DNA of 19,859 nucleotides from DATJFH01 sp035495815 (GTDB lineage: Bacteria > Acidobacteriota > Terriglobia > Bryobacterales > Bryobacteraceae). Of this stretch, positions 7,529 to 15,270 are shown piece after piece. The stretch is taken from assembly GCA_035495815.1 (NCBI GenBank), contig DATJFH010000378.1:1-19859 (forward strand). The letters are read 5' to 3'. The notes under the pieces are model-generated. The model did not search any database. It saw only the letters and a program-made list of their open reading frames with translations, and was not told the origin of the DNA. Positions within the stretch are counted from its first letter, which is position 1. Each line of letters starts with the position of its first letter. Position numbers and translations under genes: made by a program.

Positions 7529-9985
7529 ATGCGGCTGGCATTCGCCCTCGCGCTGGCCGGATCACTGGCGGCGGGGGAATCCCCGGCCCCGGCGTTCCTC
7601 TCCACCTACTGCACGGCCTGCCACGGCTTCAGCGCCCAGATGGCCAACCGGCGCTTCGATCAGTTGAAACTGCCGCCGGCGGACGCCGACACGGTGATCC
7701 TTCTGCGGGACATCATCGACAAGATGAACCTGGGCACCATGCCCCCGCGCGCCGCCCGGCAGCCTCCGGCGGGAGCGCGGCAGCGCTTTATCGACTCCCT
7801 GACCCGCATGGTGGCCGAGGCGGACGCGGCGCGGGTCAGTACGGGCGGCCACACGGTCCTGCGCCGGCTGAACCGGCGCGAATATCTCAACACCATCGGC
7901 GATCTGCTGGGGATCAACATGCTGATGTTCGATCCGACAACGCGATTTCCGCGCGATCAGATGGTGGGGCACATCGACAAGATCGGCGACGCGCTGGTCA
8001 CCTCCGGCTACCTGCTCGAGCAGTACATGGACGCGGCGGACCAGGCCGTGGAGAAGGCTTTCCGGCCGCGGGAACGGCCGAAACCGCAGACCTGGGTCTT
8101 CAACAACAATTTCCGGCAGCAGCCCGAGCTCGACTACGCGCACAAAGCCGTTTTCCAGCAGAAGTTCATGGCGCTCTATTCCACCGCGAAGACGGTCAAT
8201 GAGGAAGGCGCTTACGGACCGCTGTATGCCTTCGCCCAGGGCGTGCCGGTGGATGGATATTACGATGTGACGGTTCAGGCGGAGACGGTGAATCGACGGC
8301 ACCCGTACGATCCGGAACTGTTCGCCATGGATCCGGACGCGCCCTTCCGGCTGGGCATCGTGCCGGGTAACGCCAAGGTCGGCGCGCTGCATCACGCGCA
8401 GCCCATCGAGCCGAAGCTGGGCGAGGTGACGCTCGGCGACAACGGTCCGGAGTGGCACACTTTCCGGGTCTGGCTCGACGCGGGCTACTCGCCGCGCTTT
8501 ACCTTTCCCAACGGGATCAACGACAGCCGGCGCGCCTTCACAACCATTCTCAACCGCTACCGCAACCTGCTTCCCGAGGATCAGCGGAACTTCACTCCCG
8601 GCATTTACCCGGCCCGGCCGCATGTGCTCCGGTACGGGAAGATGCCGCATATCCGTATTCATGAAGTGCGCATCACCGGTCCGCTGGTGGACGAGTGGCC
8701 GCCGGCGAACCAACGTCTTCTGCTCGGAGACAAGGCCTTCGAGCCCGGACGCGCGCGGGAGATTCTGGAGCGCTTCGCCGCCCGCGCCTACCGTCGGCCG
8801 GCCCGTCCGGCGGAAGTGGACGCTCTGATGGCCGTGGCCGAAAGGCGCGTCAAGGACGGCAAGGCGCCTTTCGACGCGATGAAGGACGCCTTCAAGGCCG
8901 CTCTCTGCTCCCCGGCTTTTCTGTACCTGAACGAATCGAACGGAGCCGCGGACAAGAGCGCCGGTCCGTTGTCGGCCTACGCGCTGGCCTCGCGGCTCTC
9001 GTATTTTCTCTGGTCCACGATGCCCGACCCCGAGCTGGCGCGGTCGGCTTCGACGGGTGAACTGCGCAAATCGGAGGCGCTCCTCGCCCAGACCCGCCGC
9101 ATGCTGGCGGATCCCAAATCGCAGGCGTTCGTGGAAGGGTTTCTCGACAGCTGGCTGAACCTTCGCAGCCTGGGCGATATGCCGCCGGACCGGGATGAGT
9201 TCGGGCGCTATTATTCGCATGACCTACAGACCGCCATGCGGACCGAGACGCAGATGTTCACGCGCTACCTGCTCGACCAAAACAAGAGCATCGTCAACTT
9301 TCTCGATTCGTCGTTCACCTTCGTCAACAAGCCGCTGGCGAAGCATTACGGCATGGACGCGGGCATCGACAGCGCGGACGGGTACCGCTTCCGGCAGACG
9401 CCGATCACCGATCCCAATCGCGGCGGACTGCTGGGGCAGGGAAGCGTGCTGACCGTTTCGGCGAACGGCATCGAAACCTCGCCGGTGACGCGGGGCGTGT
9501 GGGTGCTGGAGAACATTTTCGGAACGCCGCCCTCACCGCCGCCGGATAACGTGCCGCCTATCGATCCCGACGTACGGGGCGCCAAGTCCATTCGCGAGAT
9601 ACTCACCCGGCACCGGGAGAGCGCGGCCTGCATGTCGTGCCACGCCAGGATCGATCCGCCGGGGTTTGCCCTGGAGAACTTCGATCCGGTGGGCGCGTGG
9701 CGCGTGAGGTACAAGAACGGGACGGCGATCGACGCCTCGGGTCAACTCGCCGGCGGCGGGTCGTTCGAGAACGTGGCCGGGCTGAAGAAGTTGCTGGTGG
9801 AGCGGAAGGCGGATTTCGCCAGGATGCTGACGGAGCGTCTGCTCACGTACGCCTGCGGGCGGCGGGTCGAAAAGCCGGATCGCCCGGTGGTGGACCGGAT
9901 TGCGAAGGATCTCGGCGCGCGCGGGTACGGGTTTCGCGATCTGGTCGAACTGGTGGTTCTGAGCGAGGCGTTTCGGGCAAAATAG
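7529..9985 (+). CDS. DUF1587/DUF1592/DUF1588/DUF1585-type protein with two CxxCH motifs
   Basis: An 818-residue exported protein of the multi-domain family found in Planctomycetes and Acidobacteria. A short signal peptide (residues 1-16) precedes C28-TA-C31-H32, a c-type haem site in a Planctomycete-cytochrome-like domain with the late MPPRAARQPP segment. A DUF1587-like part follows (RRLNRREYLNTIGDLLG, about 111-127), then a middle region, a DUF1592-like part (YALASRLSYFLWSTMPDPEL), a DUF1588-like part (NRGGLLGQGSVLTVSANG to C701-MS-C704-H705) and a DUF1585-like tail (RMLTERLLTYACGRRVE). The second CxxCH may bind another haem or be structural. The family is suspected of roles in polymer breakdown or redox chemistry, but its activity is unknown. 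ATG at 7529 follows the DUF1552 stop by one base with little Shine-Dalgarno, suggesting translational coupling. Confidence 0.93.
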   Translation: MRLAFALALAGSLAAGESPAPAFLSTYCTACHGFSAQMANRRFDQLKLPPADADTVILLRDIIDKMNLGTMPPRAARQPPAGARQRFIDSLTRMVAEADAARVSTGGHTVLRRLNRREYLNTIGDLLGINMLMFDPTTRFPRDQMVGHIDKIGDALVTSGYLLEQYMDAADQAVEKAFRPRERPKPQTWVFNNNFRQQPELDYAHKAVFQQKFMALYSTAKTVNEEGAYGPLYAFAQGVPVDGYYDVTVQAETVNRRHPYDPELFAMDPDAPFRLGIVPGNAKVGALHHAQPIEPKLGEVTLGDNGPEWHTFRVWLDAGYSPRFTFPNGINDSRRAFTTILNRYRNLLPEDQRNFTPGIYPARPHVLRYGKMPHIRIHEVRITGPLVDEWPPANQRLLLGDKAFEPGRAREILERFAARAYRRPARPAEVDALMAVAERRVKDGKAPFDAMKDAFKAALCSPAFLYLNESNGAADKSAGPLSAYALASRLSYFLWSTMPDPELARSASTGELRKSEALLAQTRRMLADPKSQAFVEGFLDSWLNLRSLGDMPPDRDEFGRYYSHDLQTAMRTETQMFTRYLLDQNKSIVNFLDSSFTFVNKPLAKHYGMDAGIDSADGYRFRQTPITDPNRGGLLGQGSVLTVSANGIETSPVTRGVWVLENIFGTPPSPPPDNVPPIDPDVRGAKSIREILTRHRESAACMSCHARIDPPGFALENFDPVGAWRVRYKNGTAIDASGQLAGGGSFENVAGLKKLLVERKADFARMLTERLLTYACGRRVEKPDRPVVDRIAKDLGARGYGFRDLVELVVLSEAFRAK

Positions 9986-10000
9986 GGGTCGGTCCTGCCA

Positions 10001-10009
10001 TGTTAAAAT
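10001..10009 (+). promoter_or_regulatory. Extended -10 promoter predicting a leaderless transcript
   Basis: TGTTAAAAT is a TGn plus TAAAAT element inside the 30-bp gap after the DUF1592 gene. If the last T is taken as -7, position +1 falls exactly on the G of the GTG start at 10016. No Shine-Dalgarno sequence precedes that GTG, consistent with a leaderless mRNA. No -35 hexamer is visible, as is usual for extended -10 promoters. Confidence 0.45.
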
Positions 10010-10015
10010 GCCCGA

Positions 10016-11686
10016 GTGAACCCGAAATCAGGTACCAACTACGACGTCGTCATCGTCGGCGCGGGACTTGCAGGCCTGACGCTGGCGCGCCATCTGCTGC
10101 TGCATACCGATAAAACCGTTTTGCTGCTCGATAAGCGCCTGGATCCTCCCGGACCCACGCAGAAGGTCGGCGAGTCTCTGGTGCAGCTGGCAGGCTATTA
10201 CATGTCGAAGGTGCTGGACCTCGAAGAGCACCTGTTCACGCAGCATTATCTGAAATACAACCTGCGGTTCCAGTGGAAGACCGAAGGCCGCGAGAACAAG
10301 GGCCTCGAAGACTACAGCAAGTGCTTCATCCGTCTGGGCTCGAATCTGGCGACCTTCCAGCTTGACCGCAATCTGCTCGAAGCGCACCTCCTCGAGGTCT
10401 GCAAGGAGAACCCGCGATTCCGGTTCGCAGGCGGCGCGGATAAGGTGGAAGCCGAGCTTGCAGGGCAGGGTCCGCACAAGGTCATGTTTTCGGGTTCCGA
10501 AGCGCAGTGCGAATGGCTGGTGGACGCCTCCGGCCGCGGGCAGTTCCTGAAGCGCAAGCTGGGTCTGTCGCGCGAGAACGCCATCCGTCACGGATCCACC
10601 TGGTGCTGGGTGGACGGCCTGGTGAATATCGAGAAGCTGACCGGCAGAAGCCCGAAGGAGATCCGCGTCAACCGCGACCGGGTCAAGCAGGGGAATTTCC
10701 CGTTCTTCCTCGCGACCAACCATCTGGCGGGCGAAGGCCGCTGGTTCTGGATCATCCCGCTGCACGGAAAGACGAGCCTGGGACTGGTCTACGACAAGAC
10801 GATCATCAAGTCCGAGGATGTCTCGACCGCTCGCAAGATGCTCGACTACGCCTGCCGGGAGTGGCCGCTGCTGGCGCGGGACATCCCCAACCGCAAGATC
10901 GTCGACGAAGGGCGCTACTTCGACTACTCCTACGATGCGGCGCAAACCATCAGTCCGCAGAAGTGGGCCATGACCGGGGAGGCCGGCAGGTTTTCAGATC
11001 CGCTCTACAGCCCGGGCAGCGACCTGATCTCGATCTACAACACGCTCATCGTGGACGCGATCCTGACCGGCGACTCCGCGGAGCTGGCGCGGAAATGCAA
11101 AGTCCACGAGACGGTGATGCGCGTGATGTACGAGGCCTACGTTCCGTCTTACGCGATCAGTTACGACTGCCTCGGCGACCGCGAAGCGTTCATGTACAAG
11201 TACGGATGGGAACTGGCGGTTTACTTTGGATTTTACGTTCTTCCGTTCATCAACGACCTGTTCACCGACCAGGAGTTCATCCCCTTCTTCCTGCGGAAAT
11301 TCGGACTGCTCGGGCCCATCAACCGCGGGCTGCAGAAGTATCTGAGCGATTTCTTCCAGTGGAAGAAGGCGAACGCCCCGAAGGTGAAGGAGCCGACGCT
11401 CAATGACTTCTATGAAATGATGCCCCTGCGCCAGTCCGAGCTGCTGTTTTACCAAGTGGGTCTGACGCCGGCCGAGTGCATGGAAGCCCTGGAGCGCCAG
11501 TTCAACAGCCTCAAGGGATTTGCCCGCTGGATCGTGGCGCAGGTGCATGCGACCGTGGCTGGAGATCCCATGATCGGCATGGACACGACGTACATTGCGG
11601 GCATCAAGCTGCGCGACCTGCGTTTCGATCCGGAGGAGATCCGCGCATTCCACGCCACGCAGAAGAAGGAGATGGCGACGGCATGA
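10016..11686 (+). CDS. Flavin-dependent halogenase-like FAD oxidoreductase
   Basis: A 556-residue flavoprotein related to tryptophan/phenol halogenases, which use FADH2, oxygen and halide to chlorinate or brominate electron-rich substrates. The dinucleotide fold is VVIVGAGLAGLTLA with GAGLAG at residues 15-20, then DKR and VGESL. Lys80 in LKYNLRFQW falls where halogenases carry their catalytic lysine (Lys79 in PrnA; placement inferred by eye). W243-FWII-P248 matches the WxWxIP signature that distinguishes halogenases from ordinary monooxygenases. FSDPLYSPG at 326-334 resembles the FxxPLxSxG flavin-loop segment. The C-terminal 200 residues are helical and may form the substrate domain. GTG at 10016 is the only in-frame start before the GxGxxG fold; ATGs at 10000 and 10008 are out of frame. 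The stop overlaps the carotenoid oxygenase start. A flavin reductase partner is not in the window. Hydroxylation or dehydrogenation rather than halogenation remains possible. Confidence 0.88.
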   Translation: MNPKSGTNYDVVIVGAGLAGLTLARHLLLHTDKTVLLLDKRLDPPGPTQKVGESLVQLAGYYMSKVLDLEEHLFTQHYLKYNLRFQWKTEGRENKGLEDYSKCFIRLGSNLATFQLDRNLLEAHLLEVCKENPRFRFAGGADKVEAELAGQGPHKVMFSGSEAQCEWLVDASGRGQFLKRKLGLSRENAIRHGSTWCWVDGLVNIEKLTGRSPKEIRVNRDRVKQGNFPFFLATNHLAGEGRWFWIIPLHGKTSLGLVYDKTIIKSEDVSTARKMLDYACREWPLLARDIPNRKIVDEGRYFDYSYDAAQTISPQKWAMTGEAGRFSDPLYSPGSDLISIYNTLIVDAILTGDSAELARKCKVHETVMRVMYEAYVPSYAISYDCLGDREAFMYKYGWELAVYFGFYVLPFINDLFTDQEFIPFFLRKFGLLGPINRGLQKYLSDFFQWKKANAPKVKEPTLNDFYEMMPLRQSELLFYQVGLTPAECMEALERQFNSLKGFARWIVAQVHATVAGDPMIGMDTTYIAGIKLRDLRFDPEEIRAFHATQKKEMATA

Positions 11687-13068
11687 GCCAGAATCTGGAA
11701 CGCTGCTTCCTGTTCGACGCGGTGGAGGATTCCTACCCGGTGACCGGCGTCAGCGGAGAGATCCCCGCCGGACTGCGGGGGACATACTACGTCAACGGTC
11801 CGGCCCGGTTCCGCCGCGGCGGCTCGAGCTATAAGCACTGGCTGGACGGCGACGGCATGGTCTGCTCGCTGCGTTTCGGCGACGGGGGCGCGCACTTTAC
11901 CAACCGCTTCGTGCGGACGAAGAAGCTGCAGGAGGAGGACGCCGCCGGGCGGTTCATCTACCGCGGCTTCGGGACGGCCTTTCCGGGCGACAAGCTGCGC
12001 CAGGACATCATGCTCGAGCCTCCCGTCAACGTGAGCGTGTATCCCTTCGCCGGCTCCGTGCTGGCGTTCGGGGAGCAGACGCTGCCTTATGAGCTCGATC
12101 CGGTGACGCTCGAGACCCGCGGCGAGTTCGATTTCAACGGCAAGCTCAACCACGTGAGTCCGTTTTCGGCGCATGCCAAGATCGATCCGGCCACCGGCCA
12201 CATGCTCAATTTCGGAATCTCGTACTCGGCCGACAAGCCGATGGCGAACGTGTACGAGTTCGATGCGGAGGGCAATCAGATCCGCCGTCGCCGCTATCCG
12301 TTGAAGTACCCGCACTCCAATCACGATTTCAGCATTACCCCGAATCACGTGATCCTTTTTCTGAGCCCGCTGCTGATGGACTTCGGCAAGTTCTGGGGCG
12401 GGGTTTCGGTGATGGAGTCGCTGTGCTGGCAGCCGGAGCTCGGCAGCCGCATTTTGATTGCTCCGCGGGAGGCCAAGGCGGATGCCTTCGAGGTGATGGC
12501 GGGCAACGGCTACTGTCTGCATCTGATCAATTGCTTCGAGGACGGGCGGCGGCTGGTGGTGGACATTCTGGAGCTGGAAGCGCCGGTGTATCCCGAATAC
12601 CAGACGATTCCCGATCTGTTCAGCACCGTTGCGCCCTGCCGTCCGGTGCGCTTCGTGATCGATCTCGACAGCCGGACGCTGGTCGAGCGCCGCGCCATGG
12701 AGTACGACCGGACGCCGGATTTCCCGGCCATCGACACCAGCCTTTCCGGAAAGGATTACGACGATTTCTGGATCCTGGGCATCTCCGCCGCGGGCCGTCC
12801 CGGACGGAAATTCTTCGATCAGCTGGCGCACGGATCATGGTCGCGGGGCAAGGTGCACGACATCTACCAGACGGGCGCCGGCGTCTACCTGGGCGGCGAG
12901 CCCATCTTCGTCAATGGGTCGGTGATCTGCCAGCGGCTCGATGCGAATGAGAACAAGGCGGAGATCGTGATCTTCGAGGCGATGAACGTGGCCAAGGGGC
13001 CGGTGGCAACCCTGCCCTTGCGGCACATGATCCATCCGGGTTTCCACGCGAGTTTCGCGTACGCCTGA
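11683..13068 (+). CDS. Carotenoid cleavage oxygenase family protein
   Basis: A 461-residue non-haem iron oxygenase of the carotenoid/lignostilbene cleavage family, which splits a C=C bond with oxygen. The seven-bladed propeller iron ligands are visible as four histidines: His164 (SAHAKID), His214 (SNHDFSIT), His280 (CLHLINCFEDG) and His455 (GFHASF). Other family segments are LRGTYYVNGPARF, HWLDGDGMV, FGEQTLPYELDP and DLDSRTLVERR. The length is slightly below the usual 480-500. ATG at 11683 overlaps the halogenase-like stop in ATGA, with AAGGAG at 11666-11671 eleven bases before it, so translation is likely coupled and both enzymes are made together. No signal peptide. Substrates in the family include carotenoids, apocarotenals, stilbenes and isoeugenol; none can be chosen here. 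No carotenoid biosynthesis gene is in the window. Confidence 0.93.
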   Translation: MSQNLERCFLFDAVEDSYPVTGVSGEIPAGLRGTYYVNGPARFRRGGSSYKHWLDGDGMVCSLRFGDGGAHFTNRFVRTKKLQEEDAAGRFIYRGFGTAFPGDKLRQDIMLEPPVNVSVYPFAGSVLAFGEQTLPYELDPVTLETRGEFDFNGKLNHVSPFSAHAKIDPATGHMLNFGISYSADKPMANVYEFDAEGNQIRRRRYPLKYPHSNHDFSITPNHVILFLSPLLMDFGKFWGGVSVMESLCWQPELGSRILIAPREAKADAFEVMAGNGYCLHLINCFEDGRRLVVDILELEAPVYPEYQTIPDLFSTVAPCRPVRFVIDLDSRTLVERRAMEYDRTPDFPAIDTSLSGKDYDDFWILGISAAGRPGRKFFDQLAHGSWSRGKVHDIYQTGAGVYLGGEPIFVNGSVICQRLDANENKAEIVIFEAMNVAKGPVATLPLRHMIHPGFHASFAYA

Positions 13069-13074
13069 GGCGGA

Positions 13075-13878
13075 ATGGATATCCGAAAACTGCTCGTGAA
13101 ACCGGGCTCGCGGGTCAAGTTGATCGACCGCCGCGCCGCCGACACACAGGGGTATTCGAAAGAGCAGGCCCTGCTGGAGCTGGAGAAACGGCAGTCCCGC
13201 ATGGCCGAGCTTCAGGAGCTGCTCTACGCCAGCCGGAAGCGTGCGCTGCTGATCGTCCTGCAGGCCATCGACGCCGGCGGCAAGGACGGCACGATCCGGC
13301 ACGTCATGTCCGGAGTGAACCCTCAGAGCTGCGAGGTCACGTCTTTCAAAGCGCCCACGGCGGAGGAGCTCGGCCACGATTTTCTATGGCGCATCCACAA
13401 GCGCGTTCCCATCAAGGGCTTTTTCGGAATCTTCAACCGCTCCCATTATGAAGACGTGCTGGTGGTGCGGGTCCACGACCTGGTTCCCAAAGCGGTTTGG
13501 AGCCGGCGGTACGATTACATCAACGGATTCGAGCGGGTCCTCGACGACGGCGGCGTGACCATTCTGAAATTTTTTCTGCACATCAGCAAGGGCGAGCAGA
13601 AGAAGCGCTTCGAGGAGCGGCTGCGGGATCCGCAGAAAATGTGGAAGGCCACTCTCCAGGATTTCGAGGAACGCAAGCTCTGGGACAAGTACATGAAAGC
13701 TTTCGAGGACGCCATCAGCAAGTGCAGCACGGAGGTGGCGCCCTGGTACGTGATTCCCGCGGACCGGAAGTGGTTCCGCAACCTGGCCGTCTCGGAAGTG
13801 ATCGTGCAGGCGCTCGAAGCGATGGACCTCAAGTATCCGAGGCCGGATTTCGATCCCTCCAAAGTGGTGATTAAATAG
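13075..13878 (+). CDS. ppk2: Polyphosphate kinase 2 family protein (class III-like)
   Basis: A 267-residue polyphosphate:nucleotide phosphotransferase that transfers phosphate between polyphosphate and AMP, ADP or other nucleotides in the cytoplasm. The Walker A segment is D66-AGGKDG at 66-72 and the Walker B-type segment is NRSHYEDVLVVRV from residue 121. SFKAPTAEELGHDFLWRIHK and PWYVIPADRKWFRNL are highly typical of the family. The opening KPGSRVKLIDRRA and the closing DFDPSKVVIK match the class III pattern as I remember it from the Deinococcus-type enzyme, which acts on both AMP and ADP; class assignment is inferred. The start lies six bases after the carotenoid oxygenase stop, with GAGG overlapping that stop. 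Its place in the middle of an oxidative/hydrolytic cluster is unexplained. Confidence 0.94.
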   Translation: MDIRKLLVKPGSRVKLIDRRAADTQGYSKEQALLELEKRQSRMAELQELLYASRKRALLIVLQAIDAGGKDGTIRHVMSGVNPQSCEVTSFKAPTAEELGHDFLWRIHKRVPIKGFFGIFNRSHYEDVLVVRVHDLVPKAVWSRRYDYINGFERVLDDGGVTILKFFLHISKGEQKKRFEERLRDPQKMWKATLQDFEERKLWDKYMKAFEDAISKCSTEVAPWYVIPADRKWFRNLAVSEVIVQALEAMDLKYPRPDFDPSKVVIK

Positions 13879-13881
13879 TCC

Positions 13882-13899
13882 TCGCGGGAAAATCCGCGA
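13882..13899 (+). other. Small hairpin between ppk2 and the sulfatase gene
   Basis: TCGCGG-GAAAAT-CCGCGA is a perfect 6-bp stem with a 6-base loop, in a 31-bp gap. It is followed by an A/C-rich stretch rather than a T-tract, so it is not a normal terminator. It stands where a ribosome site for the sulfatase would be expected, and no Shine-Dalgarno is seen there. It may mark an mRNA processing or attenuation point, or be chance. Confidence 0.3.
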
Positions 13900-13909
13900 C
13901 AAACAAACC

Positions 13910-15259
13910 ATGCCCAAACAGAAGCTCTCCCGAAGACAGGCCCTCGGCGCCATGGCCGCTCCGCTGCTGGCCGCCGGCGATCCGCGGCCGAATTTTCTTT
14001 TCATCCTCATCGACGACCTGCGGTTCAACGCTCTGGCCTCCACGGGCCACCCGTTCGTCAAGACACCCAATATCGACCGCATCGGGCGCGAAGGCGTGAC
14101 CATGACCAACGCGTTCGTCACCACTCCCCTCTGCTCCCCGAGCCGGGCCAGCTATCTCACGGGCCGGTACGTGAGGTCGCACAAGGTGCTCGGCAACAGC
14201 GACAACGCCGCGCTCAGCCACAAGCTGATCACCTGGCCGCGGCTGCTGCACGATGCGGGCTACGAGACCTCTTATGCGGGCAAATGGCACATGGGCATGG
14301 ACGACAGCCCGCGTCCGGGGTTCGACCGCTGGGTGAGTTTTCGCGGACAGGGCGTCTACAACGATCCGCCCATCAACGTCGACGGCCAGCGCATCCAGGC
14401 CAAGGGGTACGTGACCGACATCCTGACCGACTACACGATCGAGTTCCTGAAGAAGCCGCGAAGCAAGCCGTTCGTCGCCTACCTGGCGCACAAGGCGGTG
14501 CACGGTCCGTTCACTCCGGCCGAGCGGCACAAGGACCTGTTCGCCTCCGAAAAGATCGTGCGGACGGCTAACGCCAGGGACAACCTGGACGGCAAGCCGG
14601 TGATGCAGAGGAAGATCGACGGCGCGCCGGCGGTTTCGCCCGAAGCCACCGGTTCGAGCGACGACCTGATTCGCAACCAGCTCCGCTGCCTGACCGCCAT
14701 CGACGAAGGCGTGGGCAGGATCCTCAAGACGCTCGAGGAGACCAGGCAGCTCGACAATACCTTCATCGTCTTCACCAGCGACAACGGGTACTTCTGGGGC
14801 GACCATCACCTCGGCGACAAGCGCTGGGCGTACGAGGAGTCCATCCGCATTCCGATGTTCATGCGCTATCCCAAGCGCATCAAGGCGGGCTCGAAGATCA
14901 GCCAGATCGTGATGAACGTGGACATGGCGCCCACCATGCTCGAGCTCGGCGGCGCGAAGGCGCTGCCGGAAATGCAGGGGCGCTCGATTATTCCGCTGTT
15001 CAAGGGCAGCGTAAAGAACTGGCGGACCTCATTCCTTTCCGAGTATTTCGAGGAGCCCCAGAACAAGCGCGTCCCGAGCTGGCAGGCCGTGCGCAACGAT
15101 CAGTGGAAGTACATCCACTACACCGGCCTCGAAGGCATGGACGAGCTGTACGATTTGAAAAAGGATTCAGGCGAGATGAAAAACCTGATTCACGACGCTC
15201 CGGGGCCGCTGTCGAGTCTGAAGAAGGACCTGGACAAGTACAATCAGCAAATTCAATAG
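13910..15259 (+). CDS. Tat-type formylglycine-dependent sulfatase
   Basis: A 449-residue type I sulfatase that hydrolyses sulfate esters. The active-site motif is C75-SPSR at 75-79, whose cysteine is converted to formylglycine by a separate maturase not found here. Metal and catalytic residues are visible: the Asp-Asp pair of LFILIDDLRFN, K125-W-H127 in GKWHMG, D291-N292 in TSDNGYFWGDHHLGDKRW. MPKQKLSRRQALGAMAAPLL contains a twin-arginine-like SRRQAL followed by a short hydrophobic stretch, suggesting export, though the signal is modest. No clear ribosome site precedes ATG at 13910. The gene lies 31 bp after ppk2 and 11 bp before the PfpI gene. Planctomycetes and Acidobacteria carry many such enzymes for sulfated polysaccharides; a phosphonate or phosphate-ester substrate is less likely. 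Confidence 0.94.
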   Translation: MPKQKLSRRQALGAMAAPLLAAGDPRPNFLFILIDDLRFNALASTGHPFVKTPNIDRIGREGVTMTNAFVTTPLCSPSRASYLTGRYVRSHKVLGNSDNAALSHKLITWPRLLHDAGYETSYAGKWHMGMDDSPRPGFDRWVSFRGQGVYNDPPINVDGQRIQAKGYVTDILTDYTIEFLKKPRSKPFVAYLAHKAVHGPFTPAERHKDLFASEKIVRTANARDNLDGKPVMQRKIDGAPAVSPEATGSSDDLIRNQLRCLTAIDEGVGRILKTLEETRQLDNTFIVFTSDNGYFWGDHHLGDKRWAYEESIRIPMFMRYPKRIKAGSKISQIVMNVDMAPTMLELGGAKALPEMQGRSIIPLFKGSVKNWRTSFLSEYFEEPQNKRVPSWQAVRNDQWKYIHYTGLEGMDELYDLKKDSGEMKNLIHDAPGPLSSLKKDLDKYNQQIQ

Positions 15260-15270
15260 GGGTGGAAATC

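Noticed and set aside
7562..9220. Minus-strand open frame of 552 codons
   Set aside because: It is a shadow of the DUF1592 gene, rich in Arg, His and Val with no motif. The same reasoning removes the frames at 6211-7605, 11449-12831, 3358-4269, 13871-14809 and 17641-19254.
10000..10010. ATG codons just before the halogenase-like gene
   Set aside because: Both ATGs (10000 and 10008) are in other frames. Only the GTG at 10016 opens the flavoprotein frame.
15103..15270. Upstream extension of the PfpI gene into the sulfatase gene
   Set aside because: The extension is out-of-frame sulfatase sequence, and the family N-terminus begins at 15271 after AGGGGTGG.
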